A stretch of DNA of 51,677 nucleotides from Termitomyces sp. T153 (lineage: Eukaryota; Basidiomycota; Agaricomycetes; Agaricales; Lyophyllaceae), in the NCBI GenBank assembly GCA_018296165.2, contig JACKQL020000204.1, positions 1 to 51,677 on the forward strand. Reading direction: 5' to 3'. The translations under genes and the position numbers were made by a program. The notes beneath the pieces were generated by a model. The model searched no databases and had not been told where the DNA came from. It saw nothing but the letters and a program-made list of their open reading frames with translations. Of this stretch, positions 9,804 to 21,709 are shown piece by piece (within the stretch, counting starts at the first letter, position 1; each line of letters begins with the position of its first letter).

Positions 9804-11134
9804 GTGCCACCTTTCTAGTTCTACAAATGTTTGTACAGATGATGCCCTTTGTAAGTCCTCACTTGATATCTTCATGCATGCTTCATGATTCTGAAAAAAC
9901 ATAGTAATGTGAAATCCAAAGCTGTACCATATAAACTAAAGGATCACTTGAAATACAAGAAAGGTGTTAATGAATGGGTCATGTTAGTAAGCAGCACCCA
10001 CATTATGTGTGCTCTGGTCACTCAGTACATGCCAGTTGCAGCCTACAACATTCAGGGTACCTCTATTGAAGATCCCCCTACATTACATTTAGTTGTATAA
10101 TTGAGGCCTATCTAGAATGCTCCATTACATCATGTGACTTCAAACAAGTACACCTTTGGAAAATCATTTCATAATCTCTTAATTAGAATTTTCTAGAAAC
10201 TGTCAGGAGAGTACCCATTTTTTTTACCCCAGTCTCATTTTCCTTATTTTGAGCCCATCTCTGATCCCCATCCTCACATCCTTGAGGCATTAGTATTCTC
10301 AACCCAAGACTACTCAACAGTATCAGTTCAATTTCATCACATGCTCTGAGGCTGTAGCTTTGGCTTGTTTATGATGAATTTCCATTTTTGAATTTGACTA
10401 TGGTTTCAGATGTTGAGGAGGGTTTTTCTCAGAATCTCTAACATGGGTTTTTCAAAAGCTGGCATAGGATATCCTTAGACTTGTTATCTTTGGATCTCCC
10501 TCTGCCAGTTGAGTAGCTAGCACTATAGAACTTCTTGTAGATGCTAAATAGCTTTCAGATCCCCCTCTTGCTGGCTGTGCAATTGAGCCATAGCCTCCAA
10601 AGCTGAAGCTTATCAAGAAATACTTGTTGAAAATCACACAAACTGTTGTTATCAGATATTTTTCCAGAATTTGACAAGATTACCAAAAGCCATTCTAGAA
10701 GCTAGTTCAGAATTTCCTCAAGGTCCTTCCAAAATATTTAGATATCATTGGTCTCAGAGACAACTTGTGTATTCCATTCTAGTCAGAGGTTTTGGTGACT
10801 CTACTTAGAGGGCCCAGGAGACAAGTAGGTGTATTAGCCTTTCTGCAACCAGATAAAAAGGGTGCACTGAACTAGGCTTTATAACACTAAAAATGAGATG
10901 TAAGGCAGTAAAAAAGTTTGGAGCACAAGAAAAAGAATTGAAAGGTTCAAGAACATGTAATAGCCAGATGCCAGATCACATTTCTGTTATGACAAGCAAT
11001 CTAAATTATGATGCTAAAGAACACTCATCAGCATGCAAAGATCATTGGAGTAGTCCATGTGGAATTATCTATAGAGTACTGATGTTTCTTGTATTTCATA
11101 CAAATGGTAATATCCTAAGTATTCTAATATGATC
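9804..11134. other. No recognisable gene
   Basis: This stretch is AT-rich and CpG-poor. The longest open frame is 71 codons at 9885-10100 (starts MILKKHSNVKSKAV), which resembles nothing I know. I see no LTR ends, tandem repeats or RNA gene here. Confidence 0.4.
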
Positions 11135-12166
11135 TTATAAAGTGTTCTGGGAGGAAATTTGAACTAAGCACACAGTCTCATTTACACCAACAATTGAAAA
11201 TGGGCCATGGATGAGGAAGATTGTCAATGCCAGATAGACAACCTGTATAGTTTCACAGCATATAGAAAGTAGGGAAAAGATTACACATACTGAAAATGGA
11301 TGATAGATGCTATTGAAGACAATGGTGATAATACTTCCAACAACTTCATCAGGACTAGTTGAAATGGCTGTCACAATTTGAGAGAATTCAAGAGAGTTTA
11401 CAATGCTTGCATAGGCAGGGATGTTTTCAATACCTACTTGTAGCACAGCATATACTGCTCCTGAGTCAACCAAGAGGTATAAAATGCATTTTACTTTGGA
11501 TGACTAGTGCTGTTGGTCTTGATGATTTTTGTGTAAGAATTTGATGTGACCCCTAGGAGGGAGGAAATCCATGCAAATTTAAGAGGGTCAAGGCTTGATT
11601 TAAACACACCATAAAGTCCATGCAATGAACTTGCAATCAAGTTGGTTATCAATGATGAGATAGTAGTTCCAACAATCAGCAGAAATACTGCAGTTGCATT
11701 GTTGGATTCAAAAGCTGCAAGGAACACATTCGGATTTGAATACAGTGATACACAGACAAGTGTAAGGACTGTGTATAATCTCAGCTTGTATACAATATTT
11801 CTCAGATAGGTGGCAAACCCAGAGTGGTAAAACAGGACCCTGCTGATAAATACAATGCCCACCAACACCTTTGAAAGACAACCCAGGCATGCCATATGAT
11901 GAATGCATCGTTGATGACTGGCTAAGGAGATGATCAGTAAGAAGTTGGCTGTTAGATGATGAGAAAAATAAACTCGCAGGGAAGGGCTGAAGGCAGCTCT
12001 CTGCTACATCTAATTTTGCAATCACAAGATTCATGGCAATCACACACTCCACCAGGGATGTACTATTCTTTGTGAGCATGGTATAGTCCAAGATTTCAAC
12101 CATAATCAGAACTGCACTCAATGCTGTGAAGATAATAATATTCAAGCAAGTAGCTGCAAGTTGCAA
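11135..12166 (-). pseudogene. Seven-helix membrane protein gene remnant (basidiomycete family)
   Basis: Reading leftward, the hallmark VINDAFIIWHAWVVFQRCWW lies near 11860-11920. Next come RNIVYKLRLYTVLTLVCVSL, then FLLIVGTTISSLITNLIASS (about 11620-11680), a helix plus the junction normally followed by a basic loop. A one-base shift leads to KCILYLLVDSGAVYAVLQVG (about 11432-11490), the penultimate-helix hallmark of this receptor-like family. An upstream hydrophobic stretch (CLNIIIFTALSAVLIMVEIL) lies near 12100. The pieces occur in order but in different frames, partly by frameshift and perhaps by introns. Members are common in mushroom genomes and are predicted plasma-membrane proteins of unknown ligand. 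The family assignment rests on motif recognition only. Confidence 0.6.
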
Positions 12167-13790
12167 TTGAAAGCTCCAAGACTGAGTCTGACGTCTGGTC
12201 TACATTGTTAGGATCAAGATACATAACTTGTTTGAACTCCTACCTAGCAGAGGAGTAGGCAACTAAGACAGGGATTGGAATTAGGATACCTGTGGAGTAT
12301 CCAGTTGTTATTCAGTGTGGTGTTTCAATCAACCCATAAAGATTTTAATTGACCATAACATAAGGATGTAATTGTCACGGGCATGAGACTATTTATCAGG
12401 AAATCTTGTCCCATTAATTGAATCAATTCCCATTCTTCAGGTGTCATTGTGCAGGATGATACTTGAGCTTCTGTGTGAAAGAGAGATGTCTAGTGAATTG
12501 TTGGCAGAGAAATGTAGCAAGCTTCTTGTCAAGGCCACCTTACTATTTATATTTGTTTTCCATCTCCGCTTTCCATGAATATTCATCAGCCAAACTATGT
12601 TTACAAGTGATAGCATCTCTGTGATAGTATTGTGAGTACAGGGGTGATCACAATACTGTCATAGTTCCATCAGATTTAACTAATCATTACTATCACTAGA
12701 ACTTGAGCACTGGTAGTATGGTCTATTCAGAAGGAAGTTGTAGTTTTCTGTGTCGCATCTCCATCAATCAAGTGTGAGGGCTCCTGGTGATTGATGCTGC
12801 ACAGCAGCCAAGAGAGCATTCTAGTTTTGACCCAAGACTTCCATTTTGTTCAAGTAATCAGGTGGAGCTAAGTAATCAAGTGGAATTCTGCATTGTAGCA
12901 GATGCTGAGATTGTAATAGATGTTAGGCTATGCATTGCAACAAATTTGACAGGATCCTCCAGTGCATGTTTCCAGGCAATGCACAATCTCAGACTTTTCT
13001 TAGTGTCCTGTGAGAAGTGAATACAAAGCATTGGCTAATGTACTGTGTAGTTAACGACTGAGTGTTTGCATCCTGCCATATCATGCAGGGCTGTGGGAAT
13101 CAAATAAGAACCAATAATGGCTGCATCCATCATAGAAAGATTGGGCAAGTGAGAGGAGGTTAACTTTAGGTCTGATCATCATCTCATTGTTCCATTCCCT
13201 TTCAATTACCACTCACATCACATTCTCTTGCCATCGTCTCTCATGAATACTTGATAGATACATGTAGCCACAAGCATTGGCTATGTGGACATTGTCTGAG
13301 TTCTACCCCATTATTTTGGTTTTTGCCTTCTTCTCATCTCTTCTAACTTTCCTACTAATCGGTTAAGCCCATGATCACGTTCACACTCAACAGGACCAGA
13401 CTGTCTTAAAGGCATCCTAGTATGGCTGATCAATAACCAAGTAGCAGAATGTGAGCCTTTGTTCTATTCAAAACATGCCAGTGTGATTGCTTAATTATGT
13501 GCATATGCTGGACTTTGTCAAAATCTGGTTTTGAGATTCCTGCTATGGTGGTAGTGGTTTCTTTCATATGCACAATGATTTCTGCAATGAAAGTTCAACC
13601 ACTATGCTGGGATATCTTATAGCTAGAATGGAAGATGGAATTGATATCCAATCACATGGCCAGAGAGGAAATTCAGAGGGATTTCACTGTTAAAGAGTAA
13701 AGCCCATGGATGCTCAACACGTCTTATTACTATGTCACATGTGTTCGCTTACCAGTCACTTCAAATAAGTTTTTTGATTAGATCACACCT
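12167..13790. other. No recognisable gene
   Basis: CpG-poor sequence with only short, unconvincing open frames (for example 77 codons at 12787-13020). A 14-bp near-perfect inverted repeat at 12622-12661 is listed separately. It may include decayed 5' sequence of the neighbouring membrane-protein gene, but I could not show this. Confidence 0.4.
12622..12661. other. Inverted repeat / potential hairpin
   Basis: TGATAGTATTGTGA at 12622-12635 pairs with TCACAATACTGTCA at 12648-12661, with one mismatch over 14 bp and a 12-base loop. It could be a hairpin or the fused ends of a small DNA transposon remnant; there is no other support. Confidence 0.5.
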
Positions 13791-14125
13791 CAGTTCATTC
13801 ACTCTGTAAGTACTGTACTGAGGTGTGTATACTATAACATTGATTACTGTACTTATTGTTTACTGATATACTTAGTTCTCCTTCTTGGACTTAGGTATTT
13901 AATATAAAGTTTATTCACTCTACAAGTACTATACTGAGTTCTCCTTGGACTTAGATAAAATTACTACCTTACTCAAACTCTAACTCTGAAGAGTTATGGG
14001 CCCCATTGCCTAAACACTGAGTAAGAAAATTATGAACTCAAAAGGGACATACACATCCCATCCTACCATTTACATCCAGACCAAGCCTTGATTTCCATGC
14101 AATTATCATCAACTCCAACATTGCT
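13791..14125 (+). repeat. Leader / LTR remnant upstream of Copia-2 gag
   Basis: An imperfect direct repeat precedes the gag start. TTCATTCACTCTGTAAGTACT (13794 on) and CTTAGTTCTCCTTCTTGGAC (about 13871) recur as TTATTCACTCTACAAGTACT and GAGTTCTCCTTGGACTTAG at 13911-13954. This position is where the 5' LTR and primer-binding region of Copia-2 belong. I could not set LTR ends or a primer-binding site with confidence. Confidence 0.45.
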
Positions 14126-14135
14126 TTGACACATC

Positions 14136-15085
14136 ATGTCAAATTCAGAAACAATGACCACTTGCCCAACCCTGATAGGTTCAGAAAACTTTCAGATCTG
14201 GAAGATTCATATCACCATGAAGCTCCATCAAGAAAAGGTGTGGGACGTTATCCAAACACTCCCCCCAACCCAAATTGCAGCAACAACCTCTACTGCTGCA
14301 CCTCCCATTGTCCCAACCATGCTACCTCAACTGACATTACTTCCACCACCATGACACCATCATTCACCGATGTAACTGGTACCAGCCGCCATGCAGACAG
14401 TTGGGCTGTTCACAATGCAAAATCTGCCAGTATCATCATCACTTATGTGTCTGATCAACTTGCCCTCAAGATAGGGGAACTCGTACATGCAAAGGACATG
14501 TTTGATAAACTAGTCACAATACATGTCAACATGAACATTGGCATCAGTGCTTTTTATACCTTTATTTCAATGTTAAACTTAAAAGGGGATGGATCACCCT
14601 CTACCCTAAGTAATCACATCTCCACGCTGTCAGCCGCCAATGCCAAGCTTACCACAATGAAGAAGGAAATCGATCACAAGTTCCTCACATTCATCCTCCT
14701 ACAGTCCCTACCTGAAGACAATGTATGGGAGTCATTCAAGGCCACTGTACTAAATTTGCTTGCCCCTGGGACACCACTCACCTTCTCCACACTATCCAAT
14801 TGGTTAACCTTCATGGCAATGGCTCAACAAAGTACATCCTCCAAAGCTGCTTTCAAGGCTGATTCCAATGCAAAATCAAAATTCAAAAACACATTGGACA
14901 TGTGGTGCCAGTTCCACAACTCCTCCATGCACAACACAGCCAACTGTAGAACATTGAAAAAGAAGGATAATAAGAAAGAAAAGGGGAGAGCATGGAAAAA
15001 GAAAAGAAAGAAAAGGCAAACCATGCAAGTCACAACTCTTCATTGGACCCCAAGAGCTCAGACAATGAATCTAGTGGAGGGGTAG
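14136..15085 (+). pseudogene. Copia-2 gag (UBN2-type) with zinc knuckle
   Basis: The start MSNSETMTTCPTLIGSENFQ lies at 14136, with the IW.I.M.L.....W motif of Copia gag in this frame to about 14350. The reading then continues in the other frame from TMTPSFTDVTGT through WAVHNAKSASIIITYVSDQL, VHAKDMFDKLVTIHV, LSAANAKLTTMKKEIDHKFL and ILLQSLPEDNVWESFKATVL, typical of the gag UBN2 region. It ends in WCQFHNSSMHNTANCR, a Copia CCHC-like nucleic-acid binding knuckle of Cys-His type, followed by a Lys/Arg-rich tail. The single frameshift near 14350 breaks the ORF. The larger 319-codon frame beginning at 14126 has an out-of-register N-terminus. Confidence 0.85.
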
Positions 15086-15089
15086 CAGG

Positions 15090-18000
15090 TTAGTCTACTA
15101 CTAAGTCTGCCTATGTCTCTAAAGCATTAATGACATGGATTTCGGCTTACATTGGAAACATTAACCCTACCTCTACATCTGGCACAATTGCAGATTCTGG
15201 TGCCTCCACCCACATGATGCCACACCAAAATTGGTTCAAATGTAATTCGTTCAAGGAGCTGAGTCCACCCCAAAAAATCCACTTTGGAGACAATTTGTTT
15301 GTGGAAGCTACATGAATTGGAACCATAGTCCTTGAATGCAAAACAGATGGTTCTACAAATTCACTGGAGCTAGAAAATGCCCTCTATGTGCCATTGTTCA
15401 ACTTGACATTGATATCTATCCAAACGCTTGATAAGGCTGGTTATTACACTGTTTTCAAAAAGGGAATGTGCACAATCAAGACAATGAAAGGACAAAAAAC
15501 AATACTCACCAGCACTCACAAAGACAACCTCTATCACTTGAATATCACAGAAAAAGTCCATGCCCACATTTCAGTGGACATAAACACCCTCCACCACTGA
15601 CTTGGACACATATCACTTGAGTGCCTAATACAGATGGTCAGAGATGGTCACATTGAAAAAGTGGACACAGTGACTGGAAAGGCCACATTTTGCAAACTGT
15701 GTGCCTTAGCCAAAGCCAAAAAACTACCTTTCAAACACAAAGGGCACTCAGCATCACAACCACTCAAGATCATCCACTCCAATGTCAGAGGACCCATTAC
15801 ACCTGCTGATCAACATGGAAATCAATACTGGATTACATTCATCAATGGCTATGGGCATTTTCCTTGGATCTATTTCATGAAACACAAAGACAAAGCCATC
15901 CAAAAGTTCCATGAATTCAAGAAGGATGTACAAATGTCTTTTGGAGCTGAGGTTGGCACCTTAAACCTCTCCAAAAACTTCATGAGATTTTTCTAGTCTG
16001 ATAATGGTGGGGAATATGTGGCAAAAGAGTTTTGAAAGGAACTGGATAGCACTGGGATCATACACTTGACTATGGTGGCAAACACACCAGAACAGAATGA
16101 ATTGGCCAAATGTATGAACCAATCACTAGTCAATACAGCAACTGCCATGCTAATAAATTCCAGACTCCCCAAGACCTTCTTGTCAGATGCAATGCAAATG
16201 GCTGCCACAGTAATTGGCAGAACACCAGCTGCTAGACTAAGAGGGGATGTCCCTTACACTAAATTATTCAAATGAAAAGTTGACATTTCATGGCTCAGGC
16301 CATTTGGGTCAACCTGCTACACCCTTATACCCAAGGACCAATGTTCCAGGAAGTTTGGCAAAAAATCCAGGAAGTCCATCTTTATTAGTTACACAGAGGG
16401 AAAGAAGGCTTATCAACTCCTTGATGTCAACACCAGTAAAGAATTCCATAGTCATCATGTACACTTTAACAAAGATAGGGATTCCCCACTAGTCTCCCCT
16501 GAAAACAAAGAAAACACCACTGAGAAGTGGGAGCCAAATTTCCTCCATCCAACTTCAAAAGGGAACAATGACAACAATGACTCTTATGATTCTGACAATG
16601 GCCCATCTGACAAAGGACCTAGAATTTCCATGGAAGATTCTTTGCCTCCAACTCCACAAACCCCACAAGCAAATCCTTTGAAGAATCCCTCTGATGCCCT
16701 CTTGGTGGGCAGCCCTGAACCCATGACCAGAGAAAAGAGAAAGCATGTGTCACAAGCACCCTCAGATGATGCAGGTTCAGTGGGAGCCCTGTTGAGAGAG
16801 AAGAGTACATGTACACAAAAGGCCACTACAAAAAATGCTGATTACTAAAGGGCAGTTGATTTGGAGGAACACCAAAGGGAGGAGTTGAGAGCAGAAAAGC
16901 ACACATGCATGGAAGGAAACCCAGAAAGTCCTCAAAATGGTGCTATGCATCAAACCTTGCTGGACATACAAGCTCATGCAGATGACTCACAGATGAGCAA
17001 ATCAAGCAAATTGTACAGTGAACTGGAGCCTGAGTCAGAGAAGAACATCTACTTTGCTGGGATATCCCACATTGCCAAATAATGTTGCACTGCAAAATGC
17101 CACTGAGGCCTTCTCAGGTTCAAACAAGGAAAAATGGACTACTGTGCTGCAAGAGGAGCTACAGAGCTTAATTGACAACAATGTATTCAAAATCATACCT
17201 GTGCTCAAGGAGGTGAAACCAATCATGTCAAAATCAGTCTTCTGCATAAAGTACAATGAAAGCAGTAACATTGAGCATTATAAAGTTCACATAGTTGCCT
17301 GTGGTTTCACTCAGAAGGAAGGAGTTGATTATAAGGAGGTTTGGGCACCTGTAGTAAATCTGGAATCCATTCATCATCCTCACACTAGCTGCAAAGTATG
17401 ATCTCAAACTCAACCAAATGGATGTAGCAACTGCCTATCTGAATGGTGAGTTATAGGAAGAACTATACATAACACCTCCAGAAGGTGTTCTCATACCAGA
17501 AGGATACTGTTGGAAGCTCAAACAATCACTCTATGGGCTTAAGCAGGCAGGGAGAACCTGGAACTTGACATTAGATAAAAAACTCCATGCCCTCAGCTTC
17601 ATGCACCTGAATGCAGAGACTTGCCTCTATGTTTGCAGAGAAGGGAAGAAGATATGCTTCCTCATGGTCTATGTTAACAACTTTATCCTTGCAGCAAACT
17701 TGTGCCCCTTTATGAACTCTGTCAAAAAGAAGCTGTCCAAAGCATTTAAGATGCAAGACTTAGGAGCAGTGACATACATACTAGGAATCAAAGTCAGATG
17801 TGATTGCCCAAATCACTCAATCTACATCTCACAAGAACAATATATAAAATCTGTAATTGAATGCTGTGGCATGGAGGAATCAAAGCCCACCTGGACTCCT
17901 ATGGCCTCAGGTTCAAGACTCATCATTGACAATCCCAAAGACAACACCACAGTTTTCAAAACTAAAATCAATGGCAAACTGGTGTCCTACTCTAGTGTTG

Positions 18001-18275
18001 TCAGATCCTTGATGTATGTAATGATGGGTACATGACCAAATATAGCCTATGCAGTTGGAGTGCTTAGTTATTTTAATTCAAACCCAAAATGACACCATTG
18101 GGTCATGGGCAATAGAGTCCTATGGTACTTCAACACAACCAGCAAAATGGAATTGAAGTTTGATGGGAACAATATTGGCATGGACATGTCATTTCATGGT
18201 TACTCTGATACAGATTGGTTTGGGGATTCCAATACTTCAAAATCCACTTCTGGATATGTTACTCATTACAATTTG
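15090..18275 (+). pseudogene. Copia-2 pol: protease, integrase, RT, truncated RNase H
   Basis: Order is protease, integrase, RT, RNase H, as in Ty1/Copia. The protease (15170-15420) keeps IADSGASTHM. GAG-pre-integrase shows LGHISLECL ... CKLCALAKAKKLPF. The integrase core reads HSNVRGPI (expected HSD), SDNGGEY (intact) and TPEQNELAKCMN (expected AERMN), so the first Asp and the Glu of the DDE triad are lost. RT starts near 17080 (KWTTVLQEELQSLIDNNVF), then KVHIVACGFTQKEGVDY, KLNQMDVATAYLNGEL, LKQSLYGLKQAGRTWN and YVNN in place of YVDD (about 17671-17682), followed by FKMQDLGAVTYILGIKV. RNase H stops after YSDTDWFGDSNTSKSTSGYV. Stops interrupt at about 15315, 15600, 15996, 16036, 16275, 17080 and 18035. 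The 3' LTR is not found. Confidence 0.92.
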
Positions 18276-19416
18276 TTACTGCACTTGGACCTTTTTCATT
18301 CTGCAATGATAGAGTTGTATTGACCATGGTATTGTGGTCTCTTTATCTGATCATCATGTGCCCTACAGCTTTTTCACTTATTGGATTACTTCTGCAGCCT
18401 CAGTTGCTCTTGCATCATGACATACTATTCATGCCCAAATGCAAACCACACAACACCCACAGACACTGGTCCTGCCATTCTCTGTGGCAATGATTTGCTA
18501 ATCAACTCTTCCACATCCTTCTCTTTCCTACATGTATCCCATATCAGCACCCTCTCTCTGTCCACAAAACAACCAAACAAAGAAGAAAGCCACTCACAGA
18601 TCATATGGACATGCCTTTACCTCCATCTCCCCAGGCACACTCTCCAAGGACTGCACATATGTCTTCCCATCCTTCATAGGCTGTTTATCCTGCTTGCATA
18701 TCCATACTTCCTATCCTGCCTCCTAGAACTCCTTTGCACCATACCACTCCAACCTGGCTTTGTAAAATGCAGAGACAAACATTCAAATCTGAATGCAAAG
18801 TTTAAGGTGTGGATGTCTAAGCAAGTGCATGAGCAAAAGGTATCAAAAGGATATTGAGAGGCAGGTAGAAACAAGACAAATCAGAAGGAGAATTGCAATT
18901 TGAACAAATGTGCAATTTGGGGTGTCAGTTGTGGGCATGAAGACACTTCTCGGTTGGTTCCATCACTAATTTCAGATACATCATAATAACAACCTTCAGT
19001 ACAAATGAAGTGATTTGTTATGCTAAGAACCACCCACTCCACTATGCTCTAAGCCCATGAACATCAGACCTGCTAGCCTGCTCATAGCAAAGAACCTTGA
19101 CAAGGTCCTCTGTCCTAGGTCTCCTCCACTCCTTATCTAGTTGCCAGACCAGCTCAGAGAGTCATTCCCTCCTTGATCAGCCTGCTGCTGACACACCACA
19201 GGGTATTCCTAGTCCCAGCATGTTTGTTTACCAGTGGAGAGCAACAATCTTGCTCTTCCATCTTTATTGGCCTGGTCTGTTCAGGTGGAACATACCCTTC
19301 TGGCCAAGCATCATAGGCAGTGCTCCCTTGAACACCACTCCTTGATCATCAACAAAGGACTGCCCAAAGTCCTCCATATCACTGTTGCAGAATCCCTGCA
19401 AAGCAATTCTGTCTTC
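18276..19416. other. Unassigned sequence downstream of Copia-2
   Basis: Copia RNase H similarity is lost abruptly after STSGYVTHYN. The next 1.1 kb holds overlapping open frames of up to 158 codons (18381-18857) with no motif I recognise. No LTR ends are visible. A deletion joining Copia-2 to unrelated DNA is likely. Confidence 0.4.
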
Positions 19417-20028
19417 CTAGGTCAGCAACCTACACATAAACCCTGTAGGTCTACATTGCACCACTGGTAGCTCAACCATAATGACTGACTTGGCCTTTGT
19501 CATGGCTAAGTCAGGTGCTACAATTGTACTCAGCATAGCCTGTCTCTGACAGTCAACAGCAGCCTGTCTTGCCATGTAATTGTGTGGCATGTTGCCAGGC
19601 TGTTGTGGCACCTGCAGTAGGTTCAATGCTTTGTTGACCAGTGACAGTGGGGGTAAGCAATCACCACCTATGAATGGAGAAGGCATTGTAGATGATGCTT
19701 GGGAACCCTGTAGTTTCTTCTGCTGGAGGTAATCTGTTACCTCCCACTCCAGAAAGATCATGTAAAGTTCCATGAACTTCACTGGGTTGGTTGGAATGAT
19801 CCCTTTGCCCAGTGACTGCTGCATTGCTATATGCTTAGCTACTCTTGCAGCTAGGTGTTGCTGTGTTGAGGCCTTAGAGATCTCAACCTGGCATTGCCAG
19901 AACACCAACACCTTCCTGTGGAGGATGTGATCAGAGTGTGCTTCACCATCCATATCCAAGGTGTCTCTGACATCTTCTGGAATTGTCTCAATAAATGCTG
20001 ATGGTCCCACTGTGCACAAGCTCAACAT
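19417..20028 (-). CDS. Unrecognised ORF, 203 codons
   Basis: One of the longer uninterrupted ATG-to-stop frames outside the GC-rich X2 element and the gag ORF. It starts MLSLCTVGPSAFIETIPEDV and ends GFMCRLLT. The middle is rich in Gln, Lys and His with a possible helical stretch (ISKASTQQHLAARVAKHIAM). I see no signal peptide, membrane segment or catalytic motif. Proline/serine-rich text (SQASSTMPSPFIGG) follows. It may be part of a decayed gag-like or host gene; codon use cannot be judged by eye. It lies just left of LTR X1, whose insertion may have removed its 5' context. Confidence 0.35.
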   Translation of the reverse strand: MLSLCTVGPSAFIETIPEDVRDTLDMDGEAHSDHILHRKVLVFWQCQVEISKASTQQHLAARVAKHIAMQQSLGKGIIPTNPVKFMELYMIFLEWEVTDYLQQKKLQGSQASSTMPSPFIGGDCLPPLSLVNKALNLLQVPQQPGNMPHNYMARQAAVDCQRQAMLSTIVAPDLAMTKAKSVIMVELPVVQCRPTGFMCRLLT

Positions 20029-20143
20029 AGGCCCAGCTCATGATTGTTTAGGGCCACATGCCCTGTGAGATGCATCTTCAATACTCCTCAGCTATGTAAT
20101 TACCATAGAGGAGCCATCTTGTGGCCTCCAGGAAGAATCTCAG

Positions 20144-21709
20144 TGCCAGGTTCTGCTGACCATGGGGGCTCAGCTCAACTGGGCAAGTCCTTACTAGGCA
20201 GACACAATGCCCTGCACTTATAACCTAGCATTCTGGGGAGGTCTGGACTTCAAATACTTGTGAGAATGAGCTAAGAGGAGTGGTCTGAACAAGTCCAGGG
20301 TGATCTGGGGAAGTCTCAGACAAGGTATGAGAAGGGTTGGGCTTGGAGGTGCATCAGGCACAAGTCCAGCAGGGAGTATTGAGTGTGTGGGGCAAGCAGA
20401 GGCCATGCATGTAAGGGGACAACCCTTATTAGGTAACTCTGACTCTATCTGGCCTTATTCATAGGTATAGCATCATCTCTAGCATATCCAATCAACTGGC
20501 TGCCAAGCTCTTGCACTCTCCAATCAGTAGTAGTTAGCCCTTCATAGTCATCAGACCCTATTTCTCCTTTTGACATATTGCTAGTAATTACTATTTAGCA
20601 TACCCAGGCTGCTTACCACATACAGCATTAGTCATACTGTAGCCATGGATGTGGTATATAAACTGGTCTGCAGGATAGGATATCCTCAGACCAAACAATA
20701 GCAGTGTCTTCCTGGCCTGTCCACTGGACTGACTATAAGAGCCCCAGCATTGTTTACCTTAGCCTTGCTTGCTGCACTTGCCTGCTTGCCCAACTCTTAG
20801 CTGCTTGTTCTGTCCTTTGACTCTTGCTTGCCACCTGCATCACTTGTCATTACTGGGTTTATCCATGGTTGTGCTCATTCCCCTTACAATGCAAGTGATG
20901 GGCATAGGGCCAGAAATTGATTGGGGATCAATTAGTGTTGATGGGTTCTGGGGCCAAGCATGGGGCAAGGTCTGGAGTTAATTATGAATGTGTGGGGTTG
21001 TAAATGTATGAACAGAGATATGCAATTGAGTTTGTAACAGAGTTAGAGTTGAAAGGAATTCAGGTAATGATAAAAGAAACTAAAGCAGGCAAGACAAGAT
21101 GGAGTCAAGACAAGACAGAGACAAGAATGAAATAGATTGAGAGAATCTTAAGACTAGAGATAAAAACAGAGAGAAAACTGGGAAACATAACAGACACAGA
21201 ACATAACAAGAGAATATCAGCAATATCAAGACTATCATAACAGATACTACTCTACAACTTATATACTAACTACTGGACCTCCTCTTGGGCTGGCAAGTGT
21301 AACAGCAGGGCTTGCCAGAGCTGTGTGGGGTCAATGGGTGTTGATTCTGATCAGCTGGTGGGCTGTGATGATATTCTGATGGGAACTGATGGGAATATGG
21401 GCTGTTCCGTGGTTGTTGGGAAGTTCTGGAGTGGTTGGGTAAGTCAAAGGGACAAGTTGGTGATGTGTGCCAGGGTCAGGAGAGATGTTGGGGGGTGCCT
21501 GGGAGCTTGGAGGGGGTTGGGGGGTTGTTGAGCCCACAGGGAACATGTTGGGGCCCATTGGAGAGTTGCTAGGGGTTGCCAGGGAAGCATTGGAGATTGC
21601 TGGGACAGGTGCCAGGGGTGGATGAAGGTTGGGGAAGGTCAAGGTGGCCTTGGTGGGTACTCCAGGGGAGTGGGAAGGAGGTCTAGAAGTCCAGCAGTGA
21701 GTTATGACA
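20144..21709 (-). repeat. LTR-X copy 1 (3' LTR), interrupted by solo LTR Z1
   Basis: Homologous to the X2 LTRs at 26598-27773 and 31537-32674. The plus-strand left edge is TGCCAGGTTCTGCTGACC and the right edge is GTTATGACA at 21709. It is CpG-depleted relative to X2. A minus-strand TATATAAG box at about 21256-21263 and a polypurine tract just outside the right edge (plus strand TCACCCCCCC) show that it reads leftward and that this is the 3' LTR of an element whose interior lies to the right. Without the inserted Z1 it would be about 1.08 kb. Confidence 0.85.
20410..20888 (+). mobile_element. Solo LTR Z1 with perfect 5-bp target duplication
   Basis: It starts TGTAAGGGG and ends CCCCTTACA, a perfect 9-bp terminal inverted repeat. 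It is flanked by ATGCA on both sides (20405-20409 and 20889-20893), the 5-bp target duplication expected of an LTR element. It contains TATATAAA at about 20653. At 479 bp with no interior, it is a solo LTR left by LTR-LTR recombination. A truncated relative lies at 43510-43772. Confidence 0.93.

Noticed and set aside
14126..14350. ORF start at 14126 for Copia-2 gag
   Set aside because: The frame from 14136 gives the recognisable gag N-terminus (FQIWKIHITMKL); the 14126 frame becomes meaningful only after about 14350, so a frameshift is the better reading.
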